Below are positions 44,527 through 53,024 of a stretch of 64,000 nt of DNA, one piece after another. The position numbers and the translations under genes were made by a program. This DNA comes from JBGVSA01 sp041807905 (GTDB taxonomy: Bacteria > Pseudomonadota > Gammaproteobacteria > Burkholderiales > Rhodocyclaceae): the NCBI RefSeq assembly GCF_041807905.1, contig NZ_JBGVSA010000005.1:62001-126000 (forward strand). Reading direction: 5' to 3'. How positions within the stretch are numbered: position 1 is the stretch's first letter; every line of letters starts with the position of its first letter. The notes beneath the pieces are model-generated. The model saw only the letters and a list, made by a program, of their open reading frames with translations. It ran no database searches and was not told the origin of the DNA.

Positions 44527-45861
44527 TTACCGCGCGATCACGACTTCACCGCGCAGCGAGTGCGGCAGCGCCTCGGTGATGCGCACGTTGATGAAGTGGC
44601 CAATCTGGCGCGCATTGCCCGGGAAGTTCACCACGCGATTGTTGTCGGTGCGGCCGGCGAATTCGCTCTCGTCCTTGCGCGAATGGCCTTCGACCAGGAT
44701 GCGCTGGACGGTACCGACCATGCTGCGGCTGACATCCTGCGTCTGCTCTTCGATGCGCTTCTGGAGACGGGCCAGGCGCGCCAGCTTGAGTTCCTGCGGC
44801 GTGTCGTCTTCCAGGTCGGCCGCCGGAGTACCGGGGCGCGGGCTGTAGACAAAGCTGAATGCGTTGTCGAAACCGACCTCATCGATGAGCTTCATCGTGG
44901 CTTCGAAATCGGCTTCCGTTTCGCCCGGGAAGCCGACGATGAAATCGGACGACAGCGAAAGATCGGGGCGCGCTGCGCGCAGCTTGCGCACGACGGCCTT
45001 GAATTCCAGCGTCGTGTAGCCGCGTTTCATGGCAGCCAGCACGCGATCGGAGCCCGACTGCACTGGCAGATGCAATTGCGACACCAGCTTGGGCAGGCGC
45101 GCATAGGCCTCGAAAACGCGCGGGGTCATCTCGCGCGGATGCGAGGTGGTATAGCGGATACGTTCGATGCCCGGCAGATCGTGTACGCATTCGAGCAGGA
45201 AAGCGAAGTCGCCGATTTCGTCCGACCCCTTGCTGAGCGGCGCGCGCCAGGCATTGACGTTCTGGCCGAGCAGGGTGACCTCCTTGACGCCCTGCGCCGT
45301 CAGCCCGGCGATCTCGGTGAGGATGTCGTCCAGCGGGCGCGAGACCTCTTCGCCTCGCGTGTAAGGCACCACGCAAAAGGTGCAGTATTTGGAACAGCCT
45401 TCCATGATCGACACGAAAGCCGTCGCGCCTTCGACGCGGGCCGGCGGCAGATTGTCGAACTTTTCGATCTCGGGAAAGCTGATGTCCACCTGCGAGCGGC
45501 CGCTGGTCTTGCGGCGCGAGATGAGCTCGGGCAGGCGATGCAGCGTCTGCGGCCCGAAGACGACGTCCACGTACGGAGCGCGCTGCACGATGGCCGCGCC
45601 TTCCTGGCTTGCCACGCAGCCGCCCACGCCGATGATCAGATCGGGCTTGGATTGTTTGAGCAGGCGCACGCGCCCGAGGTCATGGAACACGCGCTCCTGT
45701 GCCTTCTCACGCACCGAACAGGTGTTGAACAGGATGACGTCGGCGTCTTCCGGGTTGTCGGTCTTGACGATTTCTTCAGTGGCGCCCAGCACGTCGGCCA
45801 TCTTGTCCGAGTCGTACTCGTTCATCTGGCAGCCGAAAGTGCGGATATACAGCTTCTTCAT
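44527..45861 (-). CDS. miaB: tRNA-2-methylthio-N6-dimethylallyladenosine synthase MiaB
   Basis: This 444-residue radical SAM methylthiotransferase shows the UPF0004 N-terminal domain (YIRTFGCQMNEYDSDKM, with cluster cysteines near residues 10, 47 and 81), the radical SAM CxxxCxxC in GCSKYCTFCVVPYTRG, and a C-terminal TRAM domain (about 375-440). It adds a methylthio group to A37 of tRNAs reading UNN codons. It starts directly after a small periplasmic protein gene (TAA followed by ATG). Confidence 0.97.
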   Translation of the reverse strand: MKKLYIRTFGCQMNEYDSDKMADVLGATEEIVKTDNPEDADVILFNTCSVREKAQERVFHDLGRVRLLKQSKPDLIIGVGGCVASQEGAAIVQRAPYVDVVFGPQTLHRLPELISRRKTSGRSQVDISFPEIEKFDNLPPARVEGATAFVSIMEGCSKYCTFCVVPYTRGEEVSRPLDDILTEIAGLTAQGVKEVTLLGQNVNAWRAPLSKGSDEIGDFAFLLECVHDLPGIERIRYTTSHPREMTPRVFEAYARLPKLVSQLHLPVQSGSDRVLAAMKRGYTTLEFKAVVRKLRAARPDLSLSSDFIVGFPGETEADFEATMKLIDEVGFDNAFSFVYSPRPGTPAADLEDDTPQELKLARLARLQKRIEEQTQDVSRSMVGTVQRILVEGHSRKDESEFAGRTDNNRVVNFPGNARQIGHFINVRITEALPHSLRGEVVIAR

Positions 45862-46203
45862 TTACGGTCTCTGTGATGCAGGCGTTACCGTCCTGGCCTT
45901 TGCTTCCTCGGGGCTCAGCACCCATACGCGGATGACGTTGCCCTGGCCATCGAACGTCACGCGCACGGGGTATTTGCCACTCATCGACTGGGTCAGCAGC
46001 AGACGGTCGTTGGCGTCGCGGATCTGCGCGGCGGGCGACAGGTTGTAGGCCTTGCCGTTGAGCGAAACGATGCCATTGCCGGTGACTTCCATGTCGGCGC
46101 GCTGCGCGTCGGCGGCGATCGGGTAGATCCGCGCCTGGGCGCTCAGGGCCGCAGCCGAAAGCAGCAGGACGATTCCGCCACGGGCAAACCAGTGCTTCGT
46201 CAT
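45862..46203 (-). CDS. Small periplasmic protein of unknown function
   Basis: This 113-residue protein has a clear signal peptide (MTKHWFARGGIVLLLSAAALSAQA) and a mature domain of about 88 residues with predicted beta strands (NGIVSLNGKAYNLSPAAQI, KYPVRVTFDGQGNVIRVWVL). It is not assigned to a named family here. Its TAA is adjacent to the miaB ATG, suggesting co-transcription. A later ATG was preferred over the upstream one because it begins the signal peptide. Confidence 0.75.
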   Translation of the reverse strand: MTKHWFARGGIVLLLSAAALSAQARIYPIAADAQRADMEVTGNGIVSLNGKAYNLSPAAQIRDANDRLLLTQSMSGKYPVRVTFDGQGNVIRVWVLSPEEAKARTVTPASQRP

Positions 46204-46379
46204 GGTGTCGAACGCCTCATCGAGTTGAACGGGGATAGTCGCCGCAGGTGGCAGGAAAGCCAATTTGACGGGCCGCAATGATCCGTCCGGGGGGCGCCAA
46301 AGTCAATTGCAGGCCGCCCAAGTGCATGAATTGGCGGATATTTGTGAGCATTCGATACACGGCGCCTCAAAAACGGATA

Positions 46380-46409
46380 TTGACCGCCCCAAAAAGCGTT
46401 AGCTATACT
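46380..46409 (+). promoter_or_regulatory. Promoter of tRNA-Met
   Basis: TTGACC (46380-46385) and TATACT (46404-46409) are separated by 18 bp, close to the sigma-70 consensus. The -10 is followed by a GC-rich discriminator (gggctcgcg), the mark of stable-RNA promoters under stringent control. The tRNA begins 14 bp after the -10. Confidence 0.8.
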
Positions 46410-46422
46410 TATGGGCTCGCGT

Positions 46423-46499
46423 GGTGATGTAGCTCAGATGGTTAGAGCGATGGATTCATAACCCATAGGTCGGCGGTTCGACTCCGCCCATCACCACCA
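46423..46499 (+). tRNA. tRNA-Met (CAT anticodon)
   Basis: A complete cloverleaf can be drawn: acceptor GGTGATG/CATCACC, D-arm GCTC/GAGC, anticodon loop TTCATAA with CAT at 46457-46459, T-arm GGCGG-TTCGACT-CCGCC and an encoded CCA (46497-46499). G1-C72 pairing excludes the initiator type. The last anticodon-stem pair (31-39) is an A-C mismatch. Elongator Met is the likely identity; tRNA-Ile2 with modified CAT cannot be fully excluded. Confidence 0.95.
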
Positions 46500-46554
46500 C
46501 CGGACAAATGAACGGCGCACACGTCAAACGTGTGCGCCGTTTTCGTTTGTATGC

Positions 46555-46935
46555 TCAGCGCGGCGGATTGACGACGACGTACTGCACCGTGGTGCCTGCG
46601 TATTGCGGTTGGTACCACGTAGAGCCGCACTGCTGGTACGTGATTCCATTGACCGACACCACAGAGCAACTCGGCGGCAGCGAATGGACGATGCTGCCGA
46701 CGACGGCTGCCGTGGTCACAACCGCTGCCGTTGCCACCGCTGCCGTGGCGATCGGGTGGTAGTAAGGCGCTGGCGGCGGGGGAGGCGGGTAGTACGGCCG
46801 CCCGGCGACCGCTGTGCGTGCCACGCCTCCGTTCGGTCCGACCACCGTACGCGCTGCAACCCAGGCGCCCGCAGGCGTCGAGAGGACGAACATCGCCACC
46901 AGGCTGGCACCGATTACACAGATTTTTACGTGCAT
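46555..46935 (-). CDS. Small exported protein with proline-rich segment (DUF6515-like C-terminus)
   Basis: This 126-residue protein has a signal peptide (MHVKICVIGASLVAMFVLSTPAGA), then VGPNGGVARTAVAGRPYY, six consecutive prolines, an alanine/threonine/valine-rich hydrophobic stretch, and a C-terminal module with two cysteines (CSVVSVNGITYQQCGSTWYQ) ending VVVNPP. Modules of that look occur in small exported proteins such as DUF6515. The function is unknown. It is 10 bp downstream of the DUF2092 gene on the same strand, so they form a pair. Confidence 0.75.
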   Translation of the reverse strand: MHVKICVIGASLVAMFVLSTPAGAWVAARTVVGPNGGVARTAVAGRPYYPPPPPPAPYYHPIATAAVATAAVVTTAAVVGSIVHSLPPSCSVVSVNGITYQQCGSTWYQPQYAGTTVQYVVVNPPR

Positions 46936-46945
46936 GGCGGGCTCC

Positions 46946-47716
46946 TCAGCGGGCCGACGAACTGCTGGCGGCGGCCTCGCGCGGCGCCAGGACGATCCGC
47001 GCGGCACCTTTCGGCGGCACGAAACGGAACGTGTTGGCAGTAAACGTCGGTTTGGTCTGCCAGTGATAGGCGACGCTGTAGCGAGGGCGCTCGCCATTGC
47101 TGCGGTCGGCGATGACCAGGCGGCATGGCAAGGGTTGCGCCCCGGTACGTATCCACAGTTGCCAATCGGCGTTCGGTTGGCGGAAGGCATAGTGCGTGCA
47201 CGTCGCATCGCCGATGCGCTCGTCGCCGATCTTGCGCGCCGAGGTCAAGTCCGCCCCGGCGTCGTGGTCTTCCAATCCCCAATAGAAAAGATCCGCCAGT
47301 GGCGTCTGGATTCCGTATTTGGTCGCCAGGTCGTCGACCAGTTGCCGGATTGTCGGCGGCGCCGGTACTGAGGCGTAGTAGTTGTGCTGCGTGCCGTACA
47401 GGGTGAAGGTCTTGCCGTCGTAGTACATCGTTCGCGTGGTGTCGTCGCCCCGGATCGACGCCCTCAGCCTGTCGGGGCGGTCCACGTCCACGACGTGCTG
47501 GAAACCGAATGTCAGCACCTGGCCGTCGTCATCCACGTAGTCCACGCTGGCATCGGCCGTCACACTTATTTTGTCGAGGCTGCGCAGATACGCGCCCATC
47601 GCTTTGAGTGCGGCAACGGCTTCCGGCGAGACCGCTGGTTCTGCAGCCAGTGCGAGCGATGATGTGGTGGCCGCAAGGGCGACGATCTTTCCCCACGTCA
47701 CGATTCTCGCGCCCAT
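46946..47716 (-). CDS. Periplasmic DUF2092 family protein
   Basis: This 256-residue protein has a signal peptide ending LALAAEP and a mature part matching the DUF2092 pattern: MGAYLRSLDKISVTADASVD, the outer strand LTFGFQHVVDVDRPDRLRAS, and YDGKTFTLYGTQHNYYASV. The fold is thought to resemble LolA-like lipid-binding beta sheets, but no activity is known. It precedes the small proline-rich exported protein by 10 bp. ATG 47716 starts the signal peptide; codons upstream do not. Confidence 0.83.
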   Translation of the reverse strand: MGARIVTWGKIVALAATTSSLALAAEPAVSPEAVAALKAMGAYLRSLDKISVTADASVDYVDDDGQVLTFGFQHVVDVDRPDRLRASIRGDDTTRTMYYDGKTFTLYGTQHNYYASVPAPPTIRQLVDDLATKYGIQTPLADLFYWGLEDHDAGADLTSARKIGDERIGDATCTHYAFRQPNADWQLWIRTGAQPLPCRLVIADRSNGERPRYSVAYHWQTKPTFTANTFRFVPPKGAARIVLAPREAAASSSSAR

Positions 47717-47832
47717 GGTGCTCTCCGTTGTCTGACTGTTCGTTGGACTACTGAGCATAGGCGGCGGACAGCGCCTTGTCAGGCGGGGCGCGACGATGAC
47801 GCACGCGGGCGCTTGGGGCACAATCGCCTGCC

Positions 47833-48993
47833 ATGAAGCTGGATATTCTCATTGTCGGTGGCGGCCTGTCGGGCGCCAGTCTGGCCTGCGCATTGCGCGG
47901 CAGTCGCTATCGTGTCGGCCTGGTCGAGCGCACGCCGCCCGTGCGGGCCGAAGGCTGGGATGCGCGTATCTACGCCATCAGTCCGGCCAACGTCCGTTTT
48001 CTTGAACGCTGCGGCGCCTGGAGCCTGCTGCCGCATGAGCGCGTGCAGGCCGTCGAGCGCATGCATGTGTGGGGCGATGCGGGCGGCGAACTGTCGTTCT
48101 CCGCCTACGAATGTGGCCTCGATGCGCTGGCCTGGATCGTCGAAAGCGGACGCCTGTCCAGCGAACTCTGGGAGACCGCGCGTCGTCAGACCAATATCGA
48201 GGTGCTCTGTCCGGCCCTGCCGGAAGGGCTGGAGGTCAACAGCGATGGCGCAACGCTGACGCTGGCGGACGGCCGCCGTATCGAAGCCCGACTGGTCGTG
48301 GCCGCTGACGGCGTGCAGTCCTGGGTTCGTCAGCAGGTTGGCCTGCAGGCCAACATCGAGCCATACGGAGAACTCGGTGTCGTCGCCAATTTCAAATGCG
48401 AGTTGCCACACGAGCGCACCGCGTATCAATGGTTCCGTGCCGACGGGGTGCTGGCTTATCTGCCTCTGCCGGGAAACCAACTTTCGATCGTATGGTCAAC
48501 GCCCGAGTCCCATGCGCGAGAGCTACTGGCGATGGCGCCCGAAACCTTTGCGGCACGGGTGGCGGAAGCGGGCGCGCACCGGCTTGGCCGCCTGGAGCAG
48601 GTGACGGCACCGGCGGGTTTTCCGCTGCGCCTGATGAAGGTGGATGCGGTGGCCGGCCGCCGGGTCGTGTTGATCGGCGACGCGGCGCATGCCATTCATC
48701 CGCTGTCCGGGCACGGCATCAACCTGGGCTTTCAGGATGCCGCGTCGCTCGCCGATACTCTGCTCGCGCTGCCATCGTTCCGCGATTGTGGTGAAGACGA
48801 CGTGCTCCGCGCCCACGGCAGAAAACGCGCGGAAGAAGTCGCCCTGGTGCGCGGTATGACGCATGGGTTGAATCGGTTGTTCAAGCCGCAGAATGGTCCT
48901 TTGGCGACCTTGCGCAACCTTGGCATGAGCGCGACGGGCAAACTTCCGCTCCTGCGTTCGGCGCTGGCGCGGTATGCTGCCGGGCTGCTGTGA
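47833..48993 (+). CDS. UbiH/UbiF/COQ6-family FAD-dependent hydroxylase
   Basis: This 386-residue flavoprotein has MKLDILIVGGGLSGASLACAL at the N-terminus and GDAAHAIHPLSGHGINLGFQDA near residue 285. Unlike the ubiH in this window it carries the Asp form of the second FAD motif, as UbiF/UbiI-type hydroxylases do. It probably catalyses another hydroxylation of the ubiquinone ring; which carbon is not predictable. It is divergent from DUF2092 and 37 bp upstream of dsbC. Confidence 0.87.
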   Translation: MKLDILIVGGGLSGASLACALRGSRYRVGLVERTPPVRAEGWDARIYAISPANVRFLERCGAWSLLPHERVQAVERMHVWGDAGGELSFSAYECGLDALAWIVESGRLSSELWETARRQTNIEVLCPALPEGLEVNSDGATLTLADGRRIEARLVVAADGVQSWVRQQVGLQANIEPYGELGVVANFKCELPHERTAYQWFRADGVLAYLPLPGNQLSIVWSTPESHARELLAMAPETFAARVAEAGAHRLGRLEQVTAPAGFPLRLMKVDAVAGRRVVLIGDAAHAIHPLSGHGINLGFQDAASLADTLLALPSFRDCGEDDVLRAHGRKRAEEVALVRGMTHGLNRLFKPQNGPLATLRNLGMSATGKLPLLRSALARYAAGLL

Positions 48994-49030
48994 ATGGGGT
49001 TCGCCCCGGGTACTACTAGGAGACCTGATT

Positions 49031-49786
49031 TTGAGTTCGACGATTAAGCGAGTTCTGCTCGCATTTGCATGTGTGGCAGTAGCGGGTCACGCCCTGGCGG
49101 CCGACCCCAAGGGGAAGGTCTCCGCAGGTGAAGCGCAGGTCCGCAAGGGCCTGGAAAACGTGACCGCGCCGGGTTCGGTGGAGTCGGTACGCAAGGCTGG
49201 CTACGGTAACTTCTATGAAGTGCTGCTCAATAACGGCGACATCATCTACGCCGACGAGACCGGCAGCTTCTTCTTTGGCGGCCCGCTCATCGACATGAAG
49301 ACCCGCCAGAACGTCACGCAACAGCGCGAGAGCGAGCTGGCCCGCATCAATCCAGCCGACCTGCCGCTGTCGCAGGCGCTGAAGCAAGTGCGCGGCAACG
49401 GCAAACGCACGCTGATCACCTTCGAAGACCCGAACTGCGTGTACTGCAAGCGCCTGGCCAAGGATCTGCAGAACATCAAGGACGCCACGGTCTACACCTT
49501 CCTGATCCCGATCCTGTCGCCTGATTCGGCCGAAAAGGGCAAGAACATCTGGTGTTCGGCCGATCGCGCAAAGACCTGGAATGACTGGATGGTCGATGGC
49601 AAGGTGCCGCCGACGGTGGGCAACTGCGATAGCAATCCACTGCAGAAGAACTCCGAACTGGCGCAGAAGCTGCGCATCAAGGGCACGCCGACGATGTTCC
49701 TGTCAGACGGTAATCGCATCGGTGGCTACGTTGCGCTGACAGATTTGGACAAAATGATCAACGACGCAGCAGGGGCCAAGAAATAA
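49031..49786 (+). CDS. dsbC: Thiol:disulfide interchange protein DsbC
   Basis: This 251-residue periplasmic isomerase has a signal peptide (cleavage near ALA-AD), an N-terminal dimerisation domain and a thioredoxin domain with CVYC (136-139) and the cis-proline loop GTPTMF. A second cysteine pair (IWCSADR and VGNCDSN) matches the structural disulfide of DsbC. The start is TTG at 49031: AGGAGA lies 7 bp upstream and the signal peptide begins there, while the upstream extension is not plausible. Confidence 0.93.
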   Translation: MSSTIKRVLLAFACVAVAGHALAADPKGKVSAGEAQVRKGLENVTAPGSVESVRKAGYGNFYEVLLNNGDIIYADETGSFFFGGPLIDMKTRQNVTQQRESELARINPADLPLSQALKQVRGNGKRTLITFEDPNCVYCKRLAKDLQNIKDATVYTFLIPILSPDSAEKGKNIWCSADRAKTWNDWMVDGKVPPTVGNCDSNPLQKNSELAQKLRIKGTPTMFLSDGNRIGGYVALTDLDKMINDAAGAKK

Positions 49787-49821
49787 GGGCTGCTGCAGAG
49801 CAGCGTCATGCAACGACAAGG

Positions 49822-49848
49822 AAGGCGCCTGAGTGGCGCCTTTTTTTT
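49822..49848 (+). terminator. Rho-independent terminator after dsbC
   Basis: An 8-bp stem aaggcgcc / ggcgcctt with a 5-nt loop is followed by a run of eight T. This is a textbook intrinsic terminator 36 bp after the dsbC stop. Confidence 0.95.
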
Positions 49849-49982
49849 GCCTGTGTCTGGTGCGCTGCACTACAAATGCATATGACGCGCTTTTGCATGG
49901 CTATGATTTTATTGGCGTTTATGCCAAATATTGCTGCGAGTCCACATGGATGATTGGCGCTAGAATCCGCGCCACTCTTCGT

Positions 49983-50004
49983 ATGTGATCGGTAACGCGA
50001 TCAC
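49983..50004. promoter_or_regulatory. Candidate operator of the PL1 pectate lyase
   Basis: gtgatcg (49985-49991) and cgatcac (49998-50004) form a perfect inverted repeat around 6 bp. The left arm lies within atgtgatcggta, a 12-bp string also found upstream of the PL10 pectate lyase (33626-33637). TAGAAT near 49961 is a candidate -10. The site would lie in the leader just downstream of it, a position suited to repression. Confidence 0.5.
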
Positions 50005-50040
50005 GGAGAGACCACAACAAGATCATCCAGGAGACTCACC

Positions 50041-51885
50041 ATGCGTTTGAAGACGATTGCCGGCATCCTCGTGCTGCTGGCGTCAGGTAGCGTGCATGCG
50101 GCGACCGACTATCCGGCGGGATTCACCAAGTGCGCGTCCGATCCCAACACCTGCAGCTTCACCGGCACGCGACAGGTGGCCTATGGTGCTGCGGGTCTTT
50201 TCGTATACGGCACGTTCACCAACGGGGTGACATGTGTGCTGAGCAATTTCGGCGGGGTCGACCCGAATCCGAACAAATCGGCAAAGTACTGCTCTTACGG
50301 CCCGGCTTCTTCGAGTTCGTCGTCCTCGTCATCGAGCAGCAGCGTGGCGTCGAGCAGTTCATCGAGCAAGTCGAGTTCGTCGGCTTCCTCCAGCAGCGTT
50401 TCGAGCAGTTCTTCCAGCGCGACCTCATCGTCTGCGAGCAGTAGTTCCGCTGCCAGCTCCAGTAGTTCAAGCGGTACCAGCGGCGCCATCGATGCACGCA
50501 CGCTGACCGGTTCGAGCACGCCCCTGCAATTGGCCGGCTACGGGGTGCGCAACTATTCCGCGCCGGTCCTGGTGGACGGCCTGCATGATCCGTCCAACTA
50601 TCGCGCCGCGCCAGCGCTGCCGACGTGGCAGTTCGCTACGTCCGATCCCACCAATGGCGCGCTGAGCTTTGAACGCGAGACTGCGCCCACGACCGGCTGG
50701 CACAACTATTCACGCAAGGGGCAGGTCATCGTCACAGGCGGCTCTGCGGCAGCGTCCAACCGCATCTACACGGTGTTCAACAAGGAGCAACTGCTCAATG
50801 CACTGAATGAAGCGGGCAACGATCCGAAGATCATCCGTATCGTTGGGCACATCGATTTCCGGTGGAGCAACAACAACACGGTCTTCCGCGAGTACACCAG
50901 TTACTCGGATCAGAAGTTCGGCGGCTCTTTCATGATTCCTTCCAACACTACGCTGGTCGGCATCAATGATGCGCAGGGCCGGCCGGCGCGCATCACGGGC
51001 ACGTCGATCCTCATTGGCGCCGAACGTGCGCTGGCGACGGGCGGCGACCCGGAGGCGGACTTCAAGTCCTGGATCGCTGCGGGCAAGGACGGCGAGGACT
51101 ATCCGACGTGGACGCGCAACGTCATCGTGCGCAACATCGCCCTGGATACGCCGTGGGACGTCAATCCGGAAGACTCCGGTAATGCCTATGCAGACGGCAT
51201 TACGCTGACGCGCGCGCAGAATGTGTGGATCGACCATATCTCGATCACCGATGGCGACACGCCGGATTCGCTCGCGACCGACACGCGTCACGATGGCGCG
51301 CTGGATATCGTGCGAGGGTCGGACTACGTGACGGTGGCAAACAGCTACATCACCAAGCATCACAAAACGACCTTGGTGGGCAACGGTGACTCGGGCCGCG
51401 CGTGGAGCGATGCGGGCCGCCTGCACGTGACGCTGACCGGGATGTGGTGGCAGAACACCGGTGCGCGCTTGCCATTGGTGCGCTTCGGCCAACTGCACAT
51501 GTTCAACAACGTGGTCGAGGGCAGCACGTCGACGACCAATGCGGACCTCAAGTTCGAGAGCGCTTTGAACGTGCGTTATCAGTCCAACGTCATCAACCAG
51601 AACAACTACTACAACTTCACCGGCCTCAAGCCCAGGGAGGTCTGCGGCAAGCTCGCCCAGGGCAAGGATTACGTGGGCTACCGCAGCGCGGGCCACATGT
51701 TCCTGAGTGACAAGGCCGACGACGGCACCGCGATGACGGCCGCCATTGCCGTCGACCTGCAATGCGGGCTGACGGCACCGACTGGTTCCGACGTGTGGAC
51801 GCCCCCTTATAGCTACACGTTGAAGTCGGCCGCGGACACCCTGACGTGGGTGAAGGCCAACGCCGGAGCAGGCAAGTTGCGCTGA
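50041..51885 (+). CDS. Pectate lyase, PL1 family, with N-terminal accessory module and poly-Ser linker
   Basis: This 614-residue secreted enzyme has a signal peptide (cleavage after about residue 20), a cysteine-containing module (21-88: CASDPNTCSFTGTRQVAYG, FVYGTFTNGVTCVLSNFGG) of the kind found beside polysaccharide-degrading domains, a serine-rich linker (89-143), and a PL1 beta-helix catalytic domain with WIDHISITDG (from Trp396), a Ca-binding region and TKHHKTTLVGN. It should degrade polygalacturonate extracellularly. The ribosome-binding site is CAGGAG. It is monocistronic, with its own terminator. The linker is coded by mixed Ser codons. Confidence 0.92.
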   Translation: MRLKTIAGILVLLASGSVHAATDYPAGFTKCASDPNTCSFTGTRQVAYGAAGLFVYGTFTNGVTCVLSNFGGVDPNPNKSAKYCSYGPASSSSSSSSSSSSVASSSSSSKSSSSASSSSVSSSSSSATSSSASSSSAASSSSSSGTSGAIDARTLTGSSTPLQLAGYGVRNYSAPVLVDGLHDPSNYRAAPALPTWQFATSDPTNGALSFERETAPTTGWHNYSRKGQVIVTGGSAAASNRIYTVFNKEQLLNALNEAGNDPKIIRIVGHIDFRWSNNNTVFREYTSYSDQKFGGSFMIPSNTTLVGINDAQGRPARITGTSILIGAERALATGGDPEADFKSWIAAGKDGEDYPTWTRNVIVRNIALDTPWDVNPEDSGNAYADGITLTRAQNVWIDHISITDGDTPDSLATDTRHDGALDIVRGSDYVTVANSYITKHHKTTLVGNGDSGRAWSDAGRLHVTLTGMWWQNTGARLPLVRFGQLHMFNNVVEGSTSTTNADLKFESALNVRYQSNVINQNNYYNFTGLKPREVCGKLAQGKDYVGYRSAGHMFLSDKADDGTAMTAAIAVDLQCGLTAPTGSDVWTPPYSYTLKSAADTLTWVKANAGAGKLR

Positions 51886-51916
51886 TACCCGCGCAGGCGT
51901 TGTGATCGCAATCGAA

Positions 51917-51941
51917 GGGGCGGCGCAGGCCGCCCCTTTTT
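51917..51941 (+). terminator. Rho-independent terminator after the PL1 pectate lyase
   Basis: ggggcggc (51917-51924) pairs with gccgcccc (51929-51936) around a 4-nt loop and is followed by five T. It lies 32 bp after the stop codon. Confidence 0.93.
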
Positions 51942-52010
51942 CGTGGTGAGCGCCCGGCGGGCACGGCCCATCATGAGACAATGCCGGCCGTTACACAGGA
52001 CCGGCATGGC

Positions 52011-53018
52011 ATGACCCAACCTTCTCCGCTCGCGACCGAACTCATTCTTCATCGCCTCATCAAAGACGCTCACGGCCCGGCCCGGGTCGAACTCCGTTCC
52101 ACACCGTTGCCATCGTCAGAAGCCGTTCTGCGCTTGATCGAGCGCATCGGCCAGCATTACGCGGATCGGCCCGGCAAGGGCTATGGCAAGTTCGAGGAGG
52201 ACGAAGAGCAGTTCCCCGTGGCGCACCTGTTGCGCAGCCACGTTGTCGAGCGGAGCCTCGACTTTGTCGGCCTGTCGCAACGCATGATGGAAGTGCTGCG
52301 CGTGCGCGCGAGCGAGGAATCACTGGCGGAAGGTGGATATGTATTGATCGCGCGCGTACGCAACGACGCATCCGACTGGTTATTCGTGGCGGTGATTTCG
52401 GAGGCTTCCGGATCGAGTGTGTCGCAGGGGCTCGACGTCATCGACAGCGCACACCTCGACATCGGCAATCTGCGCGTGGCGGGGCGCGTGGACCTGACGG
52501 CGTGGCAGCAGGGTGCCGAGCGGTACGTCAGCTTTCTCAAGGGGCGCGGTGACGTGGCGCAGTACTTCAAGCTCTTCCTGGGCTGCAACGACCTCGTACT
52601 GGCCCTGAAAGAAACCCGCAAGCTGGTCGAGACGCTGAACCACTTCGCCGATGTCGAAAAGCTCGAGGCGCCCGTGCGGGACCAACTCATGGAACGCGCA
52701 CACGTCTATCTGGACGAATTGGGCGAAGCGTCGGAGCCGGTGGATCTGGATCAGATCGCGGCGCAGGTCTGGCCGCAGGAACCGCAACGCCTGGCCACTG
52801 CGCTGCACGATCAGGACGCCGAGCTTGCCGGCGGCTTCGTGCCGGACCGCCGTGCCATCAAGTCCCTGGTCCGTTTCAAGGCCAAGGCCACTCACTGGAA
52901 GCTGGAGTTCGATCGCGGAAGCCTGCGCAATGGTGCAGTCGTCTATGACCGTACGGCCGATACGCTGGTGCTGTCGAACATTCCCGACAGTCTCAAGCGT
53001 TTGTTGCTGGAAGAGTAA
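52011..53018 (+). CDS. Nucleoid-associated protein, YejK/NdpA family
   Basis: This 335-residue protein has the size and wording of YejK/NdpA (PF04245): LILHRLIKDAHGPARVEL at the N-terminus and a C-terminal RFKAKATHWKLEFDRGSL block. E. coli YejK is a nucleoid protein of unclear function; in several bacteria it also touches phage defence or topoisomerase regulation. ATG 52011 is favoured; an upstream start would precede the conserved region. It is convergent with the acyltransferase, with 6 bp between. Confidence 0.83.
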   Translation: MTQPSPLATELILHRLIKDAHGPARVELRSTPLPSSEAVLRLIERIGQHYADRPGKGYGKFEEDEEQFPVAHLLRSHVVERSLDFVGLSQRMMEVLRVRASEESLAEGGYVLIARVRNDASDWLFVAVISEASGSSVSQGLDVIDSAHLDIGNLRVAGRVDLTAWQQGAERYVSFLKGRGDVAQYFKLFLGCNDLVLALKETRKLVETLNHFADVEKLEAPVRDQLMERAHVYLDELGEASEPVDLDQIAAQVWPQEPQRLATALHDQDAELAGGFVPDRRAIKSLVRFKAKATHWKLEFDRGSLRNGAVVYDRTADTLVLSNIPDSLKRLLLEE

Positions 53019-53024
53019 ACGCCG

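Noticed and set aside
49985..50004. CRP site upstream of the PL1 pectate lyase
   Set aside because: The TGTGA and TCAC halves are 12 bp apart, not 6, so a CRP site is unlikely; it is treated as a separate dyad.
50305..50469. Possible microsatellite or CRISPR-like repetition
   Set aside because: The repetition is the translated poly-Ser linker; there are no fixed repeats with unique spacers.
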